From assembly GCF_900637055.1 (NCBI RefSeq), contig NZ_LR134338.1, positions 2,862,001 through 2,926,000 of the forward strand: a stretch of DNA of 64,000 nt. The letters are read 5' to 3'. The notes under the pieces are model-generated. The model saw nothing but the letters and a program-made list of their open reading frames with translations. It did no database searches and was not told the origin of the DNA. Both the position numbers and the translations under genes were made by a program. This stretch comes from Brevibacillus brevis (GTDB lineage: Bacteria > Bacillota > Bacilli > Brevibacillales > Brevibacillaceae). Shown here in pieces: positions 54,854 through 63,823 of this stretch (position 1 is the stretch's first letter; each line of letters begins with the position of its first letter).

Positions 54854-55534
54854 ATGACAACCTTTACTGATCGTTTAAGAAAAAGTGTAGCCCCGATCTG
54901 GGAGCGTGTTCATCAACATCCTTTCGTCACCGGACTTGGAGATGGCAGCCTGCCCGTTGGTGCATTCAAATATTACATGAAACAAGACTACATCTATCTG
55001 ATTGATTACGCGAAAATGTTCGCGATTGCGAGTGTGAAGGCGTACGATCTGGAAACAAGTTCTCGCTTCGCTGCTTTGCAAGAATCGACGCTGAACACAG
55101 AGATGGAGCTGCATCGCCAGTATGCAGAGCGCTTCGGTATCTCTCGCGCGGAGCTGGAAGCGACAGAGCCTTCGTTTGTGATGTTGGGGTACACCAGCTA
55201 CATGCTGCGTGTCGCTCATCAAGGGTCGTTGGCAGAATTGGTGAGCGCACTACTCCCATGCACGTGGAGCTATTGGGAAATCGGCAAGCGCTTGGCACAA
55301 GTAGAAGGGGCGCTGGATCACGAACTGTATGGCGAATGGGTACGCATGTACAGCTCCGATGAGTTTGGGCAGCTGGCGATCTGGCTGATTGATATCATGA
55401 ACCAATTGGCGGAAGGAAAGAGCGAACAAGAGCTGGCCAAACTGGAAGAGTATTTTGTCAATACCTCCAAAATGGAGTACATGTTCTGGGACATGTCCTA
55501 CAGAGAGGAAATGTGGCCGTGGGAGAACAACTAG
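54854..55534 (+). CDS. tenA: Aminopyrimidine aminohydrolase TenA
   Basis: A 226-residue TenA/thiaminase II enzyme. The active-site Cys is Cys136 in LLPCTWSY, with the YWEIG and C-terminal MFWDMSYREEMWPWE block. It hydrolyses aminopyrimidine to HMP, one step after YlmB. AAGGAGTG precedes the ATG. It overlaps the next gene by 22 bp. Confidence 0.93.
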   Translation: MTTFTDRLRKSVAPIWERVHQHPFVTGLGDGSLPVGAFKYYMKQDYIYLIDYAKMFAIASVKAYDLETSSRFAALQESTLNTEMELHRQYAERFGISRAELEATEPSFVMLGYTSYMLRVAHQGSLAELVSALLPCTWSYWEIGKRLAQVEGALDHELYGEWVRMYSSDEFGQLAIWLIDIMNQLAEGKSEQELAKLEEYFVNTSKMEYMFWDMSYREEMWPWENN

Positions 55535-56301
55535 CTTTCGTCGACGTCAGCTTTTCGTATGGCGACAAGCAGATTCTTGATCATTTTGATCTGCGTGTGG
55601 AAAAAGGGGAGTTCGTCAGCTTGATCGGTCCGAGCGGGATCGGGAAAAGCACCTTGTTTCAACTCATCGCAGGTCTTCTTACGCCCACGCAAGGCGAAAT
55701 CAGGCTTGGCAATGTAGCAGTTGCAAATCGTTTGGGGCAAGTCGGCTATATGCCCCAACGAGATCTGCTCATGCCATGGCGTACGATTGTCGAAAATGCA
55801 GCCTTGCCTCTAGAAATCAAAGGTATGACGAAAAAAGAAGCGCATGAGTGCGTCAGACAGCAATTGCCAAGGTACGGGCTTCAGGAGTGGGCTGACAGCT
55901 ACCCAGCCCAGCTTTCCGGTGGAATGCGTCAGCGTGTTTCCTTTTTGCGCGCATTGTTTTCCGGCGCAGAGATGATGCTGCTGGATGAGCCGTTTAGTGC
56001 ATTGGATGGAATTACAAGAATGGACATGCAAGAGTGGCTGATGGAAAAGTGGCAGGAAACAGGCAGTACGATGCTGATGATTACGCACGATATCGACGAA
56101 GCCATATTGCTCGCGGACCGCATTATTGTGCTGACTGGTAGTCCGATCACCAGGCCGATCGAATTAGCCGTTCCGGTAAGCAGACCGCGAACAGCAAGCA
56201 GCCGCAACCAAGCCGGATTTTTGGCATTGCGTGAACAAATTTGGGAACTGCTTCGACAGGAGCGCCAAGCAGCCATGAAGCCGTTGAGGAGAGAAGCATG
56301 A
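55513..56301 (+). CDS. thiZ: Thiamine-precursor ABC transporter ATPase ThiZ
   Basis: A 262-residue ABC ATPase: Walker A GPSGIGKST, Q-loop in MPQRDLLMPW, signature LSGGMRQR and Walker B MLLDEPFSALD. It powers uptake of formylaminopyrimidine-type thiamine degradation products with ThiX and ThiY. The GTG at 55513 overlaps tenA and follows AGAGGAA. Confidence 0.9.
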   Translation: MAVGEQLAFVDVSFSYGDKQILDHFDLRVEKGEFVSLIGPSGIGKSTLFQLIAGLLTPTQGEIRLGNVAVANRLGQVGYMPQRDLLMPWRTIVENAALPLEIKGMTKKEAHECVRQQLPRYGLQEWADSYPAQLSGGMRQRVSFLRALFSGAEMMLLDEPFSALDGITRMDMQEWLMEKWQETGSTMLMITHDIDEAILLADRIIVLTGSPITRPIELAVPVSRPRTASSRNQAGFLALREQIWELLRQERQAAMKPLRREA

Positions 56302-57059
56302 TGGGGAGAGGCATTTGGTTTGGTATCTCCATCGCCATTTTTCTCCTGGTGTGGGAAGCTGGATGCCGCTTCCTCGGAGTGCCGCCATTCATTCTACCGC
56401 CGCCTAGCGCTATGGTCGTATCGCTGTGGGATTTACGTGCCTCTCTAATAGGTATACATCTTTGGGCGACGTTAAAGGAAGTGTTACTGGGGCTATCGAT
56501 CTCGATTGTGTTTGGAATCTCCCTTGCATTTGCGATGATTCGCAGTCGGATTGTGGAGCGCTTGGTCTATCCGTATATCGTCATCTCCCAAACGATCCCA
56601 ATTATAGCGTTATCACCCGTTTTTATTTTGTGGTTCGGGTATGATTTATCTGGAAAAATCGCTGTTACGATTCTGTTTACTTTCTTTCCGATCGTCGTCA
56701 ACACGTATGATGGACTTCGCTCGACAGACAAGGAAATGCTCCAGCTGTTAAAAACAATGGGGGCAACGAACGGACAAATTTTCACGAAGCTGCAACTGCC
56801 GTCGAGTTTACCCCATTTCTTCAGTGGTCTTAAAGTGGCAGCTACCTACAGTGTGGCAGGAGCGACGATTGGGGAGTGGCTGGGAGCGAGCGAGGGTCTC
56901 GGGTACTTTGGCAGACGGGCATCCGGCAATTTTCAGGCTCCCGCGTTGTTTGCCTCGGTCCTGTTGCTCTCGATTCTCGGCATGCTGCTGTTTTGGCTAG
57001 CTGGACGACTCGAACGTCATTTTTCCCCGCATATGAAAATCAAAGGAGAACAACAATGA
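56298..57059 (+). CDS. thiX: Thiamine-precursor ABC permease ThiX
   Basis: A 253-residue integral permease with about six helices. The EAA loop is in DGLRSTDKEMLQLLKTMGATNGQIFTKLQLP, and GATIGEWLGASEGLGYF is the conserved tail of SsuC/TauC/ThiX permeases. ATG at 56298 overlaps the thiZ stop (ATGA), with GAGGAG upstream. Confidence 0.9.
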   Translation: MMGRGIWFGISIAIFLLVWEAGCRFLGVPPFILPPPSAMVVSLWDLRASLIGIHLWATLKEVLLGLSISIVFGISLAFAMIRSRIVERLVYPYIVISQTIPIIALSPVFILWFGYDLSGKIAVTILFTFFPIVVNTYDGLRSTDKEMLQLLKTMGATNGQIFTKLQLPSSLPHFFSGLKVAATYSVAGATIGEWLGASEGLGYFGRRASGNFQAPALFASVLLLSILGMLLFWLAGRLERHFSPHMKIKGEQQ

Positions 57060-58087
57060 AACCTTTCAACAAATGGACGAAAGCATTCATGGCACTCACA
57101 TTGGCAACAGGTCTTGCTGCTTGCGGCAATCAGGCGAGCTCGGATGCTGGTCAGACGCAAGCCCCTGCTGATAAAGGAGCGGAGCCGACAGAGCTGACGA
57201 TTGCGCTCGATTGGTATCCGAATGCCGTACATTCCTTCTTGTATGTCGCAGAGGAGCAAGGCTATTTTAAAGAAGAAAACCTCAAGGTGACCATGCAAAT
57301 GCCTTCCGACAGCAATGATCCTCTGAAAATGGCAGCTGCTGGCAAAGTAGATTTGGCGATCAGCTATCAACCACAGCTCGTCCAAGCTCGTGCAGAAGGA
57401 GTACCTGTCGTATCTGTAGGTGCACTCGTTCGTCATCCGTTAAACGTGATCATGACGCGCCAAGACAGTGGAATCGATACTCCGCAAGAGCTGGCTGGAA
57501 AAAATATCGGTTATCCATCACTTCCACTCGATGAATCGATCGTACGTCAAGTTGTGAAGCATGCTGGTGGGGATGATTCCGGACTAACCTTCACGGATAT
57601 CGGCTTTGACATCGTCCCGGCGTTGACGGCCAAAAAGGTCGATGCAGTAGTAGGTGGCTATATCAACCATGAGCAACCGATTTTGGAGAAGCACGGCGTT
57701 CCTGTCAATGTGTTCAAGCCTTTTGAGTTTGGTGTTCCAGACTACTATGAGCTCGTATTGGCGACAAGTGACGATACGTTGGGCAAAAAGCAGAAAGCTG
57801 TGGAAGGTTTTCTCCGTGCAATTGGCAAGGGCCAGGACTATGTGAAAAATAATAAGGAAAAGGCACTCGATCTGTTGCTTGCCAAACAGGCTGCCGATTT
57901 CCCACTGGAAAAAGACATTGAAACCAAGAGTTTGGATATCCTGATTCCGTTGATGGATGCTGGCGAAAAGCCATTTGGATACCAGACAGTGGAGTCTTGG
58001 CAAACTCTGATTGATTGGATGAAAAAAGAAAAGCTGATTACGGCAGAGATCAAAGCTGAAGATATCATGCGCGATCTCGTGAAATAA
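57056..58087 (+). CDS. thiY: Thiamine-precursor-binding lipoprotein ThiY
   Basis: A 343-residue substrate-binding protein. The N-terminus is a lipoprotein signal ending in LAAC, so Cys22 should be lipidated. The body has the NMT1/THI5-like fold: TIALDWYPNAVHSFLYVAEEQGYF and VGGYINHEQPIL. It captures formylaminopyrimidine for ThiX/ThiZ. The ATG overlaps the thiX stop (ATGA), and a terminator follows. Confidence 0.92.
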   Translation: MKPFNKWTKAFMALTLATGLAACGNQASSDAGQTQAPADKGAEPTELTIALDWYPNAVHSFLYVAEEQGYFKEENLKVTMQMPSDSNDPLKMAAAGKVDLAISYQPQLVQARAEGVPVVSVGALVRHPLNVIMTRQDSGIDTPQELAGKNIGYPSLPLDESIVRQVVKHAGGDDSGLTFTDIGFDIVPALTAKKVDAVVGGYINHEQPILEKHGVPVNVFKPFEFGVPDYYELVLATSDDTLGKKQKAVEGFLRAIGKGQDYVKNNKEKALDLLLAKQAADFPLEKDIETKSLDILIPLMDAGEKPFGYQTVESWQTLIDWMKKEKLITAEIKAEDIMRDLVK

Positions 58088-58094
58088 TCAGTCG

Positions 58095-58165
58095 AAAAGC
58101 ACCCACTTTGCACACTTTTGAGAGTCTACTCTCGATTAGCGAGGCAAAGGAGGTGCTTTTTTTTT
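58095..58165 (+). terminator. Terminator of the thiamine operon
   Basis: AAAAGCACC..ACTTTGC (58095-58111) pairs with GCAAAG..GGTGCTTTT (58144-58160), followed by T to 58165. Confidence 0.88.
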
Positions 58166-58185
58166 GCTGGATGGTTCTATTCCGA

Positions 58186-59568
58186 TTAGGAGGAGAGGGG
58201 GAAACAAAGTTCTGCTGTCATCCCTTTTCCTGTATCACTTGTTAACAGCAGGCGTCCATGATGAGCGGCTGCAATACGTGCAACCATGGGCAAACCGAGA
58301 CCATGACCATTGTGTGAGGGAGATTTTCTTTTTGACGAATAAGGCAATTCCACCAAGTCAGGCAGCATGTTTTGCTCAATGCCTTTTCCGTTGTCAGTGA
58401 TAATTAGGAGAGCATTGCGCTGGTTGGCTGATAGGGTCGTTTGCACGTGGATGTGACAGCCTGATGGGTTATGCACGATGCTGTTCTGGACGAGATTCGT
58501 GATAGCGCGGACAAGAAGTTTTTCATCACCCATCACGAAGCATTGCTCAGTCGTGACATCCAGCTCAATGGTAAAGGCCTCTGCCAAATCATTGTTCAAA
58601 AAGTCAGTAACAATTTGCCGCGCAAGTGTCGATAGCCGAATCAGTTTGGTATGAATGGGCTGCATTTCGTATTCCAGCATGGAAACGAGATTCAAGTCGC
58701 TGACCAAAGACCGGAGCTTTTCCCCTTGCTTTCGAATGATGCTTGCTTTTTGCTGCTGTTCGTAAGGCACCGCGTCGCTCTCTTCCAATTCACTGGCATA
58801 CCCGAGCACCATCGATAATGGCGTGCGTATATCATGGGAGATTCCCGCGATCCAATTCGAACGTGCTTCGTCTCTGGCTTTTAGCATAGCGTTCTTCTCT
58901 TGCAGAAGCGTCGATGCATGATTGATGCTTCGGGCAATCCCGCTGAACATTCCCTTTGCCTCGACATGGGTATGCTGATCTTCTGATAGAGCGTGAATTC
59001 CGCTAATCAGAGGGCGGATGGCCCGAATGAGTCGAGTGCCGATGAATAGCGAGAGAAGAGCGGCGAGCAGTATATTTCCGAATAGCAAAGCCAGTAATCG
59101 ATACGGCAAATCGCTTATCCAACTGATTGGTAAATGAATCTGGTACTTGGCGAGACTGTCCTTCGGGTAGCCCACGACGACCAGCCCCATCTCATGCTCC
59201 CAGACAAAAACAGGATAGTCCTGTAAGTAATTTCGCGAGAACTGCGCCACTTCTGCCAAGGAATAGGCGCGAGGCAATTGGTCCGGTATGGCGTAGTCCC
59301 AGATGACCTTTCCATCGTCCGCAATCAGCATGGCCCAAGCCTGGCTCTTTTGCAACCAATCTTGTGCATTTGGTTCCAACTTATAGTGGGAACCGTTCTT
59401 GTGGAGACCTTCTGCGATAGTTTGTGTGACGTGAACGGGAGGAGAGCCTTCGTTCATGCCTTTGAAAACAAATGTACCGAGAATGATGTAATTGACGATG
59501 AGCAAAAAGACGGCGATCAGGATAGAAGCACCTGTATAACGACGTAAAATTCGTACAGCTCCATCCAT
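58186..59568 (-). CDS. Sensor histidine kinase paired with LanFEG-type exporter
   Basis: A 460-residue membrane kinase. TM1 lies at about residues 12-34 and TM2 at about 155-177, with an extracytoplasmic sensor of about 120 residues between. A HAMP-like region, HisKA box GISHDIRTPL (His245), N-box NLVQNSIVHNP and G boxes DNGKGIE and GHGLGLPM follow. Its start codon directly follows the response-regulator stop, so the two are co-translated. The divergent ABC exporter suggests sensing of a peptide antibiotic at the cell surface. Confidence 0.9.
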   Translation of the reverse strand: MDGAVRILRRYTGASILIAVFLLIVNYIILGTFVFKGMNEGSPPVHVTQTIAEGLHKNGSHYKLEPNAQDWLQKSQAWAMLIADDGKVIWDYAIPDQLPRAYSLAEVAQFSRNYLQDYPVFVWEHEMGLVVVGYPKDSLAKYQIHLPISWISDLPYRLLALLFGNILLAALLSLFIGTRLIRAIRPLISGIHALSEDQHTHVEAKGMFSGIARSINHASTLLQEKNAMLKARDEARSNWIAGISHDIRTPLSMVLGYASELEESDAVPYEQQQKASIIRKQGEKLRSLVSDLNLVSMLEYEMQPIHTKLIRLSTLARQIVTDFLNNDLAEAFTIELDVTTEQCFVMGDEKLLVRAITNLVQNSIVHNPSGCHIHVQTTLSANQRNALLIITDNGKGIEQNMLPDLVELPYSSKRKSPSHNGHGLGLPMVARIAAAHHGRLLLTSDTGKGMTAELCFPLSS

Positions 59569-60282
59569 CTACAACTCTTCCTTTACGAGTAATTTGTACC
59601 CAAGTCCTCTTACCGTCAGCAAATATTCAGGAGTGGACGGACATGGCTCAATCTTTTCGCGAATGCGCCGCATATGAACCATCAGCGTGTTTTCATACCC
59701 GTAGTAATCGTCACCCCATACGGATTGGCACAGGGCATCACTTGTGACGATTCGTCCCCGGTTTTCATAGAGTTTTCGCAAGAGTGCGTGTTCCTTGGCG
59801 GTCAAAGCATATTCGTGGTGATCTCTCGTCACGATTGCCGCCTCCAAATCGATTGTACTGTCACCAAGCTGGAAAACAGGCAGCCGTTCGATTTGGGGAG
59901 GGGCGTATACACGTCGTAAAATGACCAGGAGACGGAGAACGAGCTCGCGCGGTAAAAATGGCTTCACAATATAGTCGTCAGCACCTAGGCCAAGTCCGAG
60001 CAATCGATCTTCATCTTCTCCTCGGGCTGACAGAAAAATGACAGGGATTTGCGAGAAACGACGGATCGAAGTCAAAAGTCCAAATCCATCTCCATCAGGC
60101 AGCATGACATCCAGGATTACGACATCTGGCTTGTCCGAAGCGCATATCACTAACGCTTCTTTACAGCTACCCGCATGAAAAATACGAGAGAATCCTTCCT
60201 TACGCAAAAATCCATCGATCATATTTCTGATATCAAGCTCATCTTCCACGATGAGCACTTTTTTCTGTTTCCACTCTTCCAT
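59569..60282 (-). CDS. OmpR-family response regulator
   Basis: A 237-residue regulator. Receiver residues: acidic pocket VEDE, phosphoacceptor Asp58 in VVILDVMLPDGDG, and the K of VKPF. A C-terminal winged helix follows (LTAKEHALLRKLYENRGRIVTS, YYGYENTLMVHMRRIREKIEP, RGLGYKL). It is divergent from the ABC exporter, whose promoter has direct repeats suited to dimeric OmpR-type binding. The ribosome site is weak. Confidence 0.92.
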   Translation of the reverse strand: MEEWKQKKVLIVEDELDIRNMIDGFLRKEGFSRIFHAGSCKEALVICASDKPDVVILDVMLPDGDGFGLLTSIRRFSQIPVIFLSARGEDEDRLLGLGLGADDYIVKPFLPRELVLRLLVILRRVYAPPQIERLPVFQLGDSTIDLEAAIVTRDHHEYALTAKEHALLRKLYENRGRIVTSDALCQSVWGDDYYGYENTLMVHMRRIREKIEPCPSTPEYLLTVRGLGYKLLVKEEL

Positions 60283-60345
60283 ATTGAATCACCCGTATTT
60301 ATTATACTCGCTTGAATTGTGTGTTCTACCCACTCGAAGTCGATT

Positions 60346-60398
60346 TAAGGTTGTCGTAAGGTTTCTGTCAGCTTATCGACGGGTTGGGTCTCTATGAT
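60346..60398 (+). promoter_or_regulatory. Response-regulator target promoter with direct repeats
   Basis: TAAGGTT occurs at 60346-60352 and 60357-60363, an 11-bp period that puts both on one face of the helix. A -10 TATGAT lies at 60393-60398, with no good -35. Activator-dependent transcription of the LanFEG-type genes is likely. Confidence 0.6.
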
Positions 60399-60434
60399 TT
60401 CGTAGGAGAGACCAACAGATAGGAGCGAGAAAAG

Positions 60435-61346
60435 ATGAATACGGTAATTCGAACGGAAAACCTTTCAAAACGTTATGGAGGTGCCTATTCCGTCCAGCGG
60501 GTGAATCTTGCGGTAGGAGAAGGGGAGGTGTATGGCTTCCTCGGTCCAAATGGTGCAGGAAAATCGACGACACTTAAAATGCTGCTAGGATTAGTCAAGC
60601 CGACAGAAGGGAGTGTCTCTGTATTCGGGAAGGATTTTAGCAGGAACCGAATTGAAATTTTGAGTCAGACGGGTTCCTTGATTGAGGCTCCTTCCTATTA
60701 CGGTCATCTTACTGGCCTGGAAAATATGCGCGTCATGCAGCGGCTGCGAGGTGTTCCGGACAAACATGTAGAGAAAGCCTTGCAAATCGTCCGTTTGGAA
60801 AAGCAACAGAACAAAAAGGTAGATCAGTATTCGCTCGGGATGAAGCAGCGACTGGGAATTGCCATGGCTTTGCTGCATTTTCCAAAGCTCGTCATCCTCG
60901 ATGAACCGACAAACGGTCTGGACCCTGCGGGAATCGGTGAAATTCGGGAATTGATCCAATCGTTGCCACAACAGTATGGAATGACCGTGCTACTCTCTAG
61001 CCATCTGCTCTCGGAAATCGAGCAAGTGGCCACGTCTATCGGCATTATCCACGGGGGGAAGCTTTTGTTTCAAGGGAGCATGGAGCAGCTGCAACGGAAC
61101 AGTCAGCCTCATGTTTGGATAAAAACGCAGGACAATGAAAAAGCGAGAAGGGTTCTTCAAGATAGGGAGCATTCTCCAAGTCTCCAAGATGGCTTCCTTG
61201 TCATGGAAGGCATGGGGGATAGAGAGGTAGCGCAGACAAATCGGGCGCTGATTATGGCGGGCATTGATGTTTATCGCATTGAAGTGCACAAACAAAGCTT
61301 GGAGAGCATTTTCCTCTCCCTTACAGGCAAGGAGGGGAGCTTGTAA
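60435..61346 (+). CDS. ABC exporter ATPase, BcrA/LanF-type
   Basis: A 303-residue ATPase: Walker A GPNGAGKST, signature YSLGMKQR and Walker B LVILDEPTNGLDP. At the Q-loop position the sequence reads GSLIEAP, with Glu84 where other ABC ATPases have Gln; this E-loop is a hallmark of lantibiotic-immunity LanF proteins. It should power removal of a peptide antibiotic from the membrane with the two following permeases. AGGAGCGAG precedes the ATG. Confidence 0.9.
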   Translation: MNTVIRTENLSKRYGGAYSVQRVNLAVGEGEVYGFLGPNGAGKSTTLKMLLGLVKPTEGSVSVFGKDFSRNRIEILSQTGSLIEAPSYYGHLTGLENMRVMQRLRGVPDKHVEKALQIVRLEKQQNKKVDQYSLGMKQRLGIAMALLHFPKLVILDEPTNGLDPAGIGEIRELIQSLPQQYGMTVLLSSHLLSEIEQVATSIGIIHGGKLLFQGSMEQLQRNSQPHVWIKTQDNEKARRVLQDREHSPSLQDGFLVMEGMGDREVAQTNRALIMAGIDVYRIEVHKQSLESIFLSLTGKEGSL

Positions 61347-62095
61347 TGAGGACACTCTTGCTAGAGTTTTATAAAATTCGACATAAGCGTCTGTTTCCCA
61401 TGCTCGCCATTCTTTTGAGCATCGAACTGGCATGGGGGTTTATGGCTGTCAGTACTTCCATGACGAAAAATCCAGATGCCGCGACGTGGAGCGCCATACT
61501 GGTCACGATTACAGCCATGAACGGATTGTTTTTGCCGATCGGTTCAGCTGTCATTGTTTCACGGATATGTGATATGGAACACAAAGGGCGTACATGGAAG
61601 CTGTTGATGGCTGCTTCTGTCAGCCGAAAAGCGGTTTATGCGGCAAAATTCGTCTCTGCGGCTGTTTTGATGGGGAGTGCAGTCATTCTGCAGGCATTGG
61701 CGATCGTGGCATTTGGCATTGGCTATGGATTAGCAGAGCCCGTCCCGATTGGCCTATTACTCCGCTATGTAGCTGGGACCACGCTTACGAATCTCGTGGT
61801 GATTGCTCTGCAGCAATGGATCTCTCTCGCCATCAAAAATCAGGCATTTAGTCTATGTCTCGGGATGATCGGGGGCTTCATTGGCATGACAGCGAGCTTG
61901 TTTCCGCCACAAATCGGACGCCTTTTCATATGGTCGTACTATGTGGACTTTTCGCCCGTTACGTATCAATACGTGAACGAAACCATGCTGTTTACTACAC
62001 GCGAAATCGGTGTTCATTTGCCGATCATCGTCGTACTCATGGGCATCGCATTCTACCTTGCTGGGAGCATTCACATATCCCGGCAAGACGTGTAG
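61346..62095 (+). CDS. ABC exporter permease, LanE-type
   Basis: A 249-residue membrane protein with about six helices and the N-terminal LLLEFYKIRHKRLFPMLAILL typical of LanE/BcrB permeases. It starts with one-base overlap after the ATPase gene. The protein should form half of a heterodimeric exporter. Confidence 0.85.
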   Translation: MRTLLLEFYKIRHKRLFPMLAILLSIELAWGFMAVSTSMTKNPDAATWSAILVTITAMNGLFLPIGSAVIVSRICDMEHKGRTWKLLMAASVSRKAVYAAKFVSAAVLMGSAVILQALAIVAFGIGYGLAEPVPIGLLLRYVAGTTLTNLVVIALQQWISLAIKNQAFSLCLGMIGGFIGMTASLFPPQIGRLFIWSYYVDFSPVTYQYVNETMLFTTREIGVHLPIIVVLMGIAFYLAGSIHISRQDV

Positions 62096-62107
62096 GGAGG
62101 AACTTGT

Positions 62108-62839
62108 ATGCTAATCAAATGTTTGGGAGCAGAATGGGTAAAACTTCGACGTTCGCGTATATGGCTCGTTTTGCTTGTGCTTCCTGTTTTCAGTACGCTG
62201 ATCGGCTTCGCCAACTACTGGATGAACCAAGCGATCCTGCAAAATGGCTGGTATAGCCTGTGGACGCAGGTGAGCTTGTTCTACGGAGAATTTTTTTTGC
62301 CCATTCTCATCGCGATCTGTTGTTCGTTCGTGTGCAGACTGGAGCATGTAAACCGAAACTGGAATGTGATACTGACAGCACCGGTAGCAACCCCAACGAT
62401 TTTTTTCGCGAAGCTGGTGGTGGTTGGTGTTCTCCTTTTTGCTGTGCAGCTTTTCTTCCTCGTGTTGTATATTTGCGCGGGTTTCATCGCTGGACTACAC
62501 GCACATTTTTCGTTTCCAATGGAAGTGTTCGGATGGATCATGCGAGGCTGGCTGGCCTCGCTCGCCATCATCGCCTTCCAACTATGGCTTTCCACGCGGA
62601 TACAGAGCTTTGCTGTACCTGTCGGCATTAGTGTTTGCACTGTTTTTATAGGGTTGGGCTTGTATGTGTCTGGGCTCGGGATGTTTTTTCCTCTGTCACT
62701 TTTGACGATTGGCATGGGCGTGCTTAGTCAAGAGAGTTTGTCGCTAGGAGAGCTGGGGACGTTTGTCGTCATGTGTGTACTATTCGTGACGAGCGGCTGT
62801 GCACTGGGGATTCGCCGTCTTACGAGAGCAGGTCTTTAA
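62108..62839 (+). CDS. ABC exporter permease, LanG-type
   Basis: A 243-residue six-helix membrane protein, N-terminus LIKCLGAEWVKLRRSRIWLVLLVLPVF. It resembles the preceding permease in layout. AGGGAGGA precedes the ATG by 8 nt. With the ATPase and LanE-like protein it completes a LanFEG-type immunity exporter; no lantibiotic structural gene is nearby. Confidence 0.85.
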   Translation: MLIKCLGAEWVKLRRSRIWLVLLVLPVFSTLIGFANYWMNQAILQNGWYSLWTQVSLFYGEFFLPILIAICCSFVCRLEHVNRNWNVILTAPVATPTIFFAKLVVVGVLLFAVQLFFLVLYICAGFIAGLHAHFSFPMEVFGWIMRGWLASLAIIAFQLWLSTRIQSFAVPVGISVCTVFIGLGLYVSGLGMFFPLSLLTIGMGVLSQESLSLGELGTFVVMCVLFVTSGCALGIRRLTRAGL

Positions 62840-62923
62840 CAGGTTTCGCCACATAAACGGTTTCCCTTTCCTGTCAAACAACCTTATAATAGAAGGTGAA
62901 TGCTTGAATGAGGAGAAGTTTCC

Positions 62924-63040
62924 ATGGACGACAAACACATAAACAAGACGAATAGCAAATGGGTGATCTGGGGTTTTATTCTCAGTGTACTCGCTTGTGC
63001 TGTGTCTATGGTGATTTTCATCTACGTGATGCGCAACTAA
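62924..63040 (+). CDS. Small single-pass membrane protein (38 residues)
   Basis: A 38-residue ORF: charged N-terminus MDDKHINKTNSKW, then a hydrophobic helix of about 22 residues (WGFILSVLACAVSMVIFIYVM). A strong site TGAGGAG lies 9 nt upstream, and TATAAT at 62884-62889 gives a -10 with a weak -35. A terminator follows at once. It could assist the LanFEG exporter or be unrelated; no family is recognised. Confidence 0.6.
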   Translation: MDDKHINKTNSKWVIWGFILSVLACAVSMVIFIYVMRN

Positions 63041-63060
63041 CAGCACATGATGGAACCGTC

Positions 63061-63091
63061 AAAAAACCGCTCATTTACGAGAGCGGTTTTT
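63061..63091. terminator. Bidirectional terminator
   Basis: AAAAACCGCTC (63061-63071) pairs with GAGCGGTTTTT (63080-63090). It separates the small membrane protein gene from the convergent secreted protein gene. Confidence 0.9.
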
Positions 63092-63101
63092 TGCTGTGGT
63101 G

Positions 63102-63644
63102 TTAGCGGGATATCGCTGTTATTTTTCGGATGGCTTCTTCTTGTGACAGCTGGTTCAGCTCGGTAAAGCCAACGTTGGAAAGAGCTATCGTTTTTCCTTG
63201 ATAGATGGGGTAAACGCCTTGCCAGAGACCTGCTGTACTGTACAGCTGTGATCCGCTCACTTTTCGTAAAAACAATAAATAATTCCCTTCCGCCAGCGGC
63301 CCAGGGTATGTTAGGTTAAGTGGACTGGAGGCATCAGGCAGCGGCTCTACTCCAGTGCTAATCACCGTTAATAGCCTGGCTGCCGTACCTTTAATGGCCG
63401 TTTTTACCTGGAGGCTTTGTGTGTAGTTCACGATCTTGCCTTGGGGAATGGTGCGTCCCGTTGGATAGGCCTGATGGGCACTGTCTACCCAAGCGATTAC
63501 GATCAAGTCGCACTTTTTGACGAGATCCGCAAGAGAAGAATAGCGGGAGGGATCTACTTGTACACGCCCGATGTCGGTTTGGGCATGGACGGGGAATGTA
63601 AAGGCGCAGAGAAGTGATAGACAGAGCAGCAATCGATAGAACAT
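63102..63644 (-). CDS. Secreted protein of unknown function
   Basis: A 180-residue protein with a clear signal peptide (MFYRLLLCLSLLCAFTFPVHAQ, cleavage after HA), so the mature protein is outside the membrane. The body (LADLVKKCDLIVIAWVDSA, YLLFLRKVSG) has no recognised catalytic motif. GGAGG lies 11 nt before the ATG at 63644; the upstream extension has no signal and is not used. Confidence 0.75.
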   Translation of the reverse strand: MFYRLLLCLSLLCAFTFPVHAQTDIGRVQVDPSRYSSLADLVKKCDLIVIAWVDSAHQAYPTGRTIPQGKIVNYTQSLQVKTAIKGTAARLLTVISTGVEPLPDASSPLNLTYPGPLAEGNYLLFLRKVSGSQLYSTAGLWQGVYPIYQGKTIALSNVGFTELNQLSQEEAIRKITAISR

Positions 63645-63823
63645 GAAACCATTTCCTCCAAACGAAAGAAGTCTTGAAGGTAGTATGAACGGAATGGGTA
63701 TCATTCATGCCTGTAGACTTTTAGTATAATGGTAATATTCCGAATAAATAGAATACGTGCTATCATGATGGCGTACTGTGATTTGTTGGTTGAAATCGCC
63801 CAGACTATGACAAGGAGGTTATC

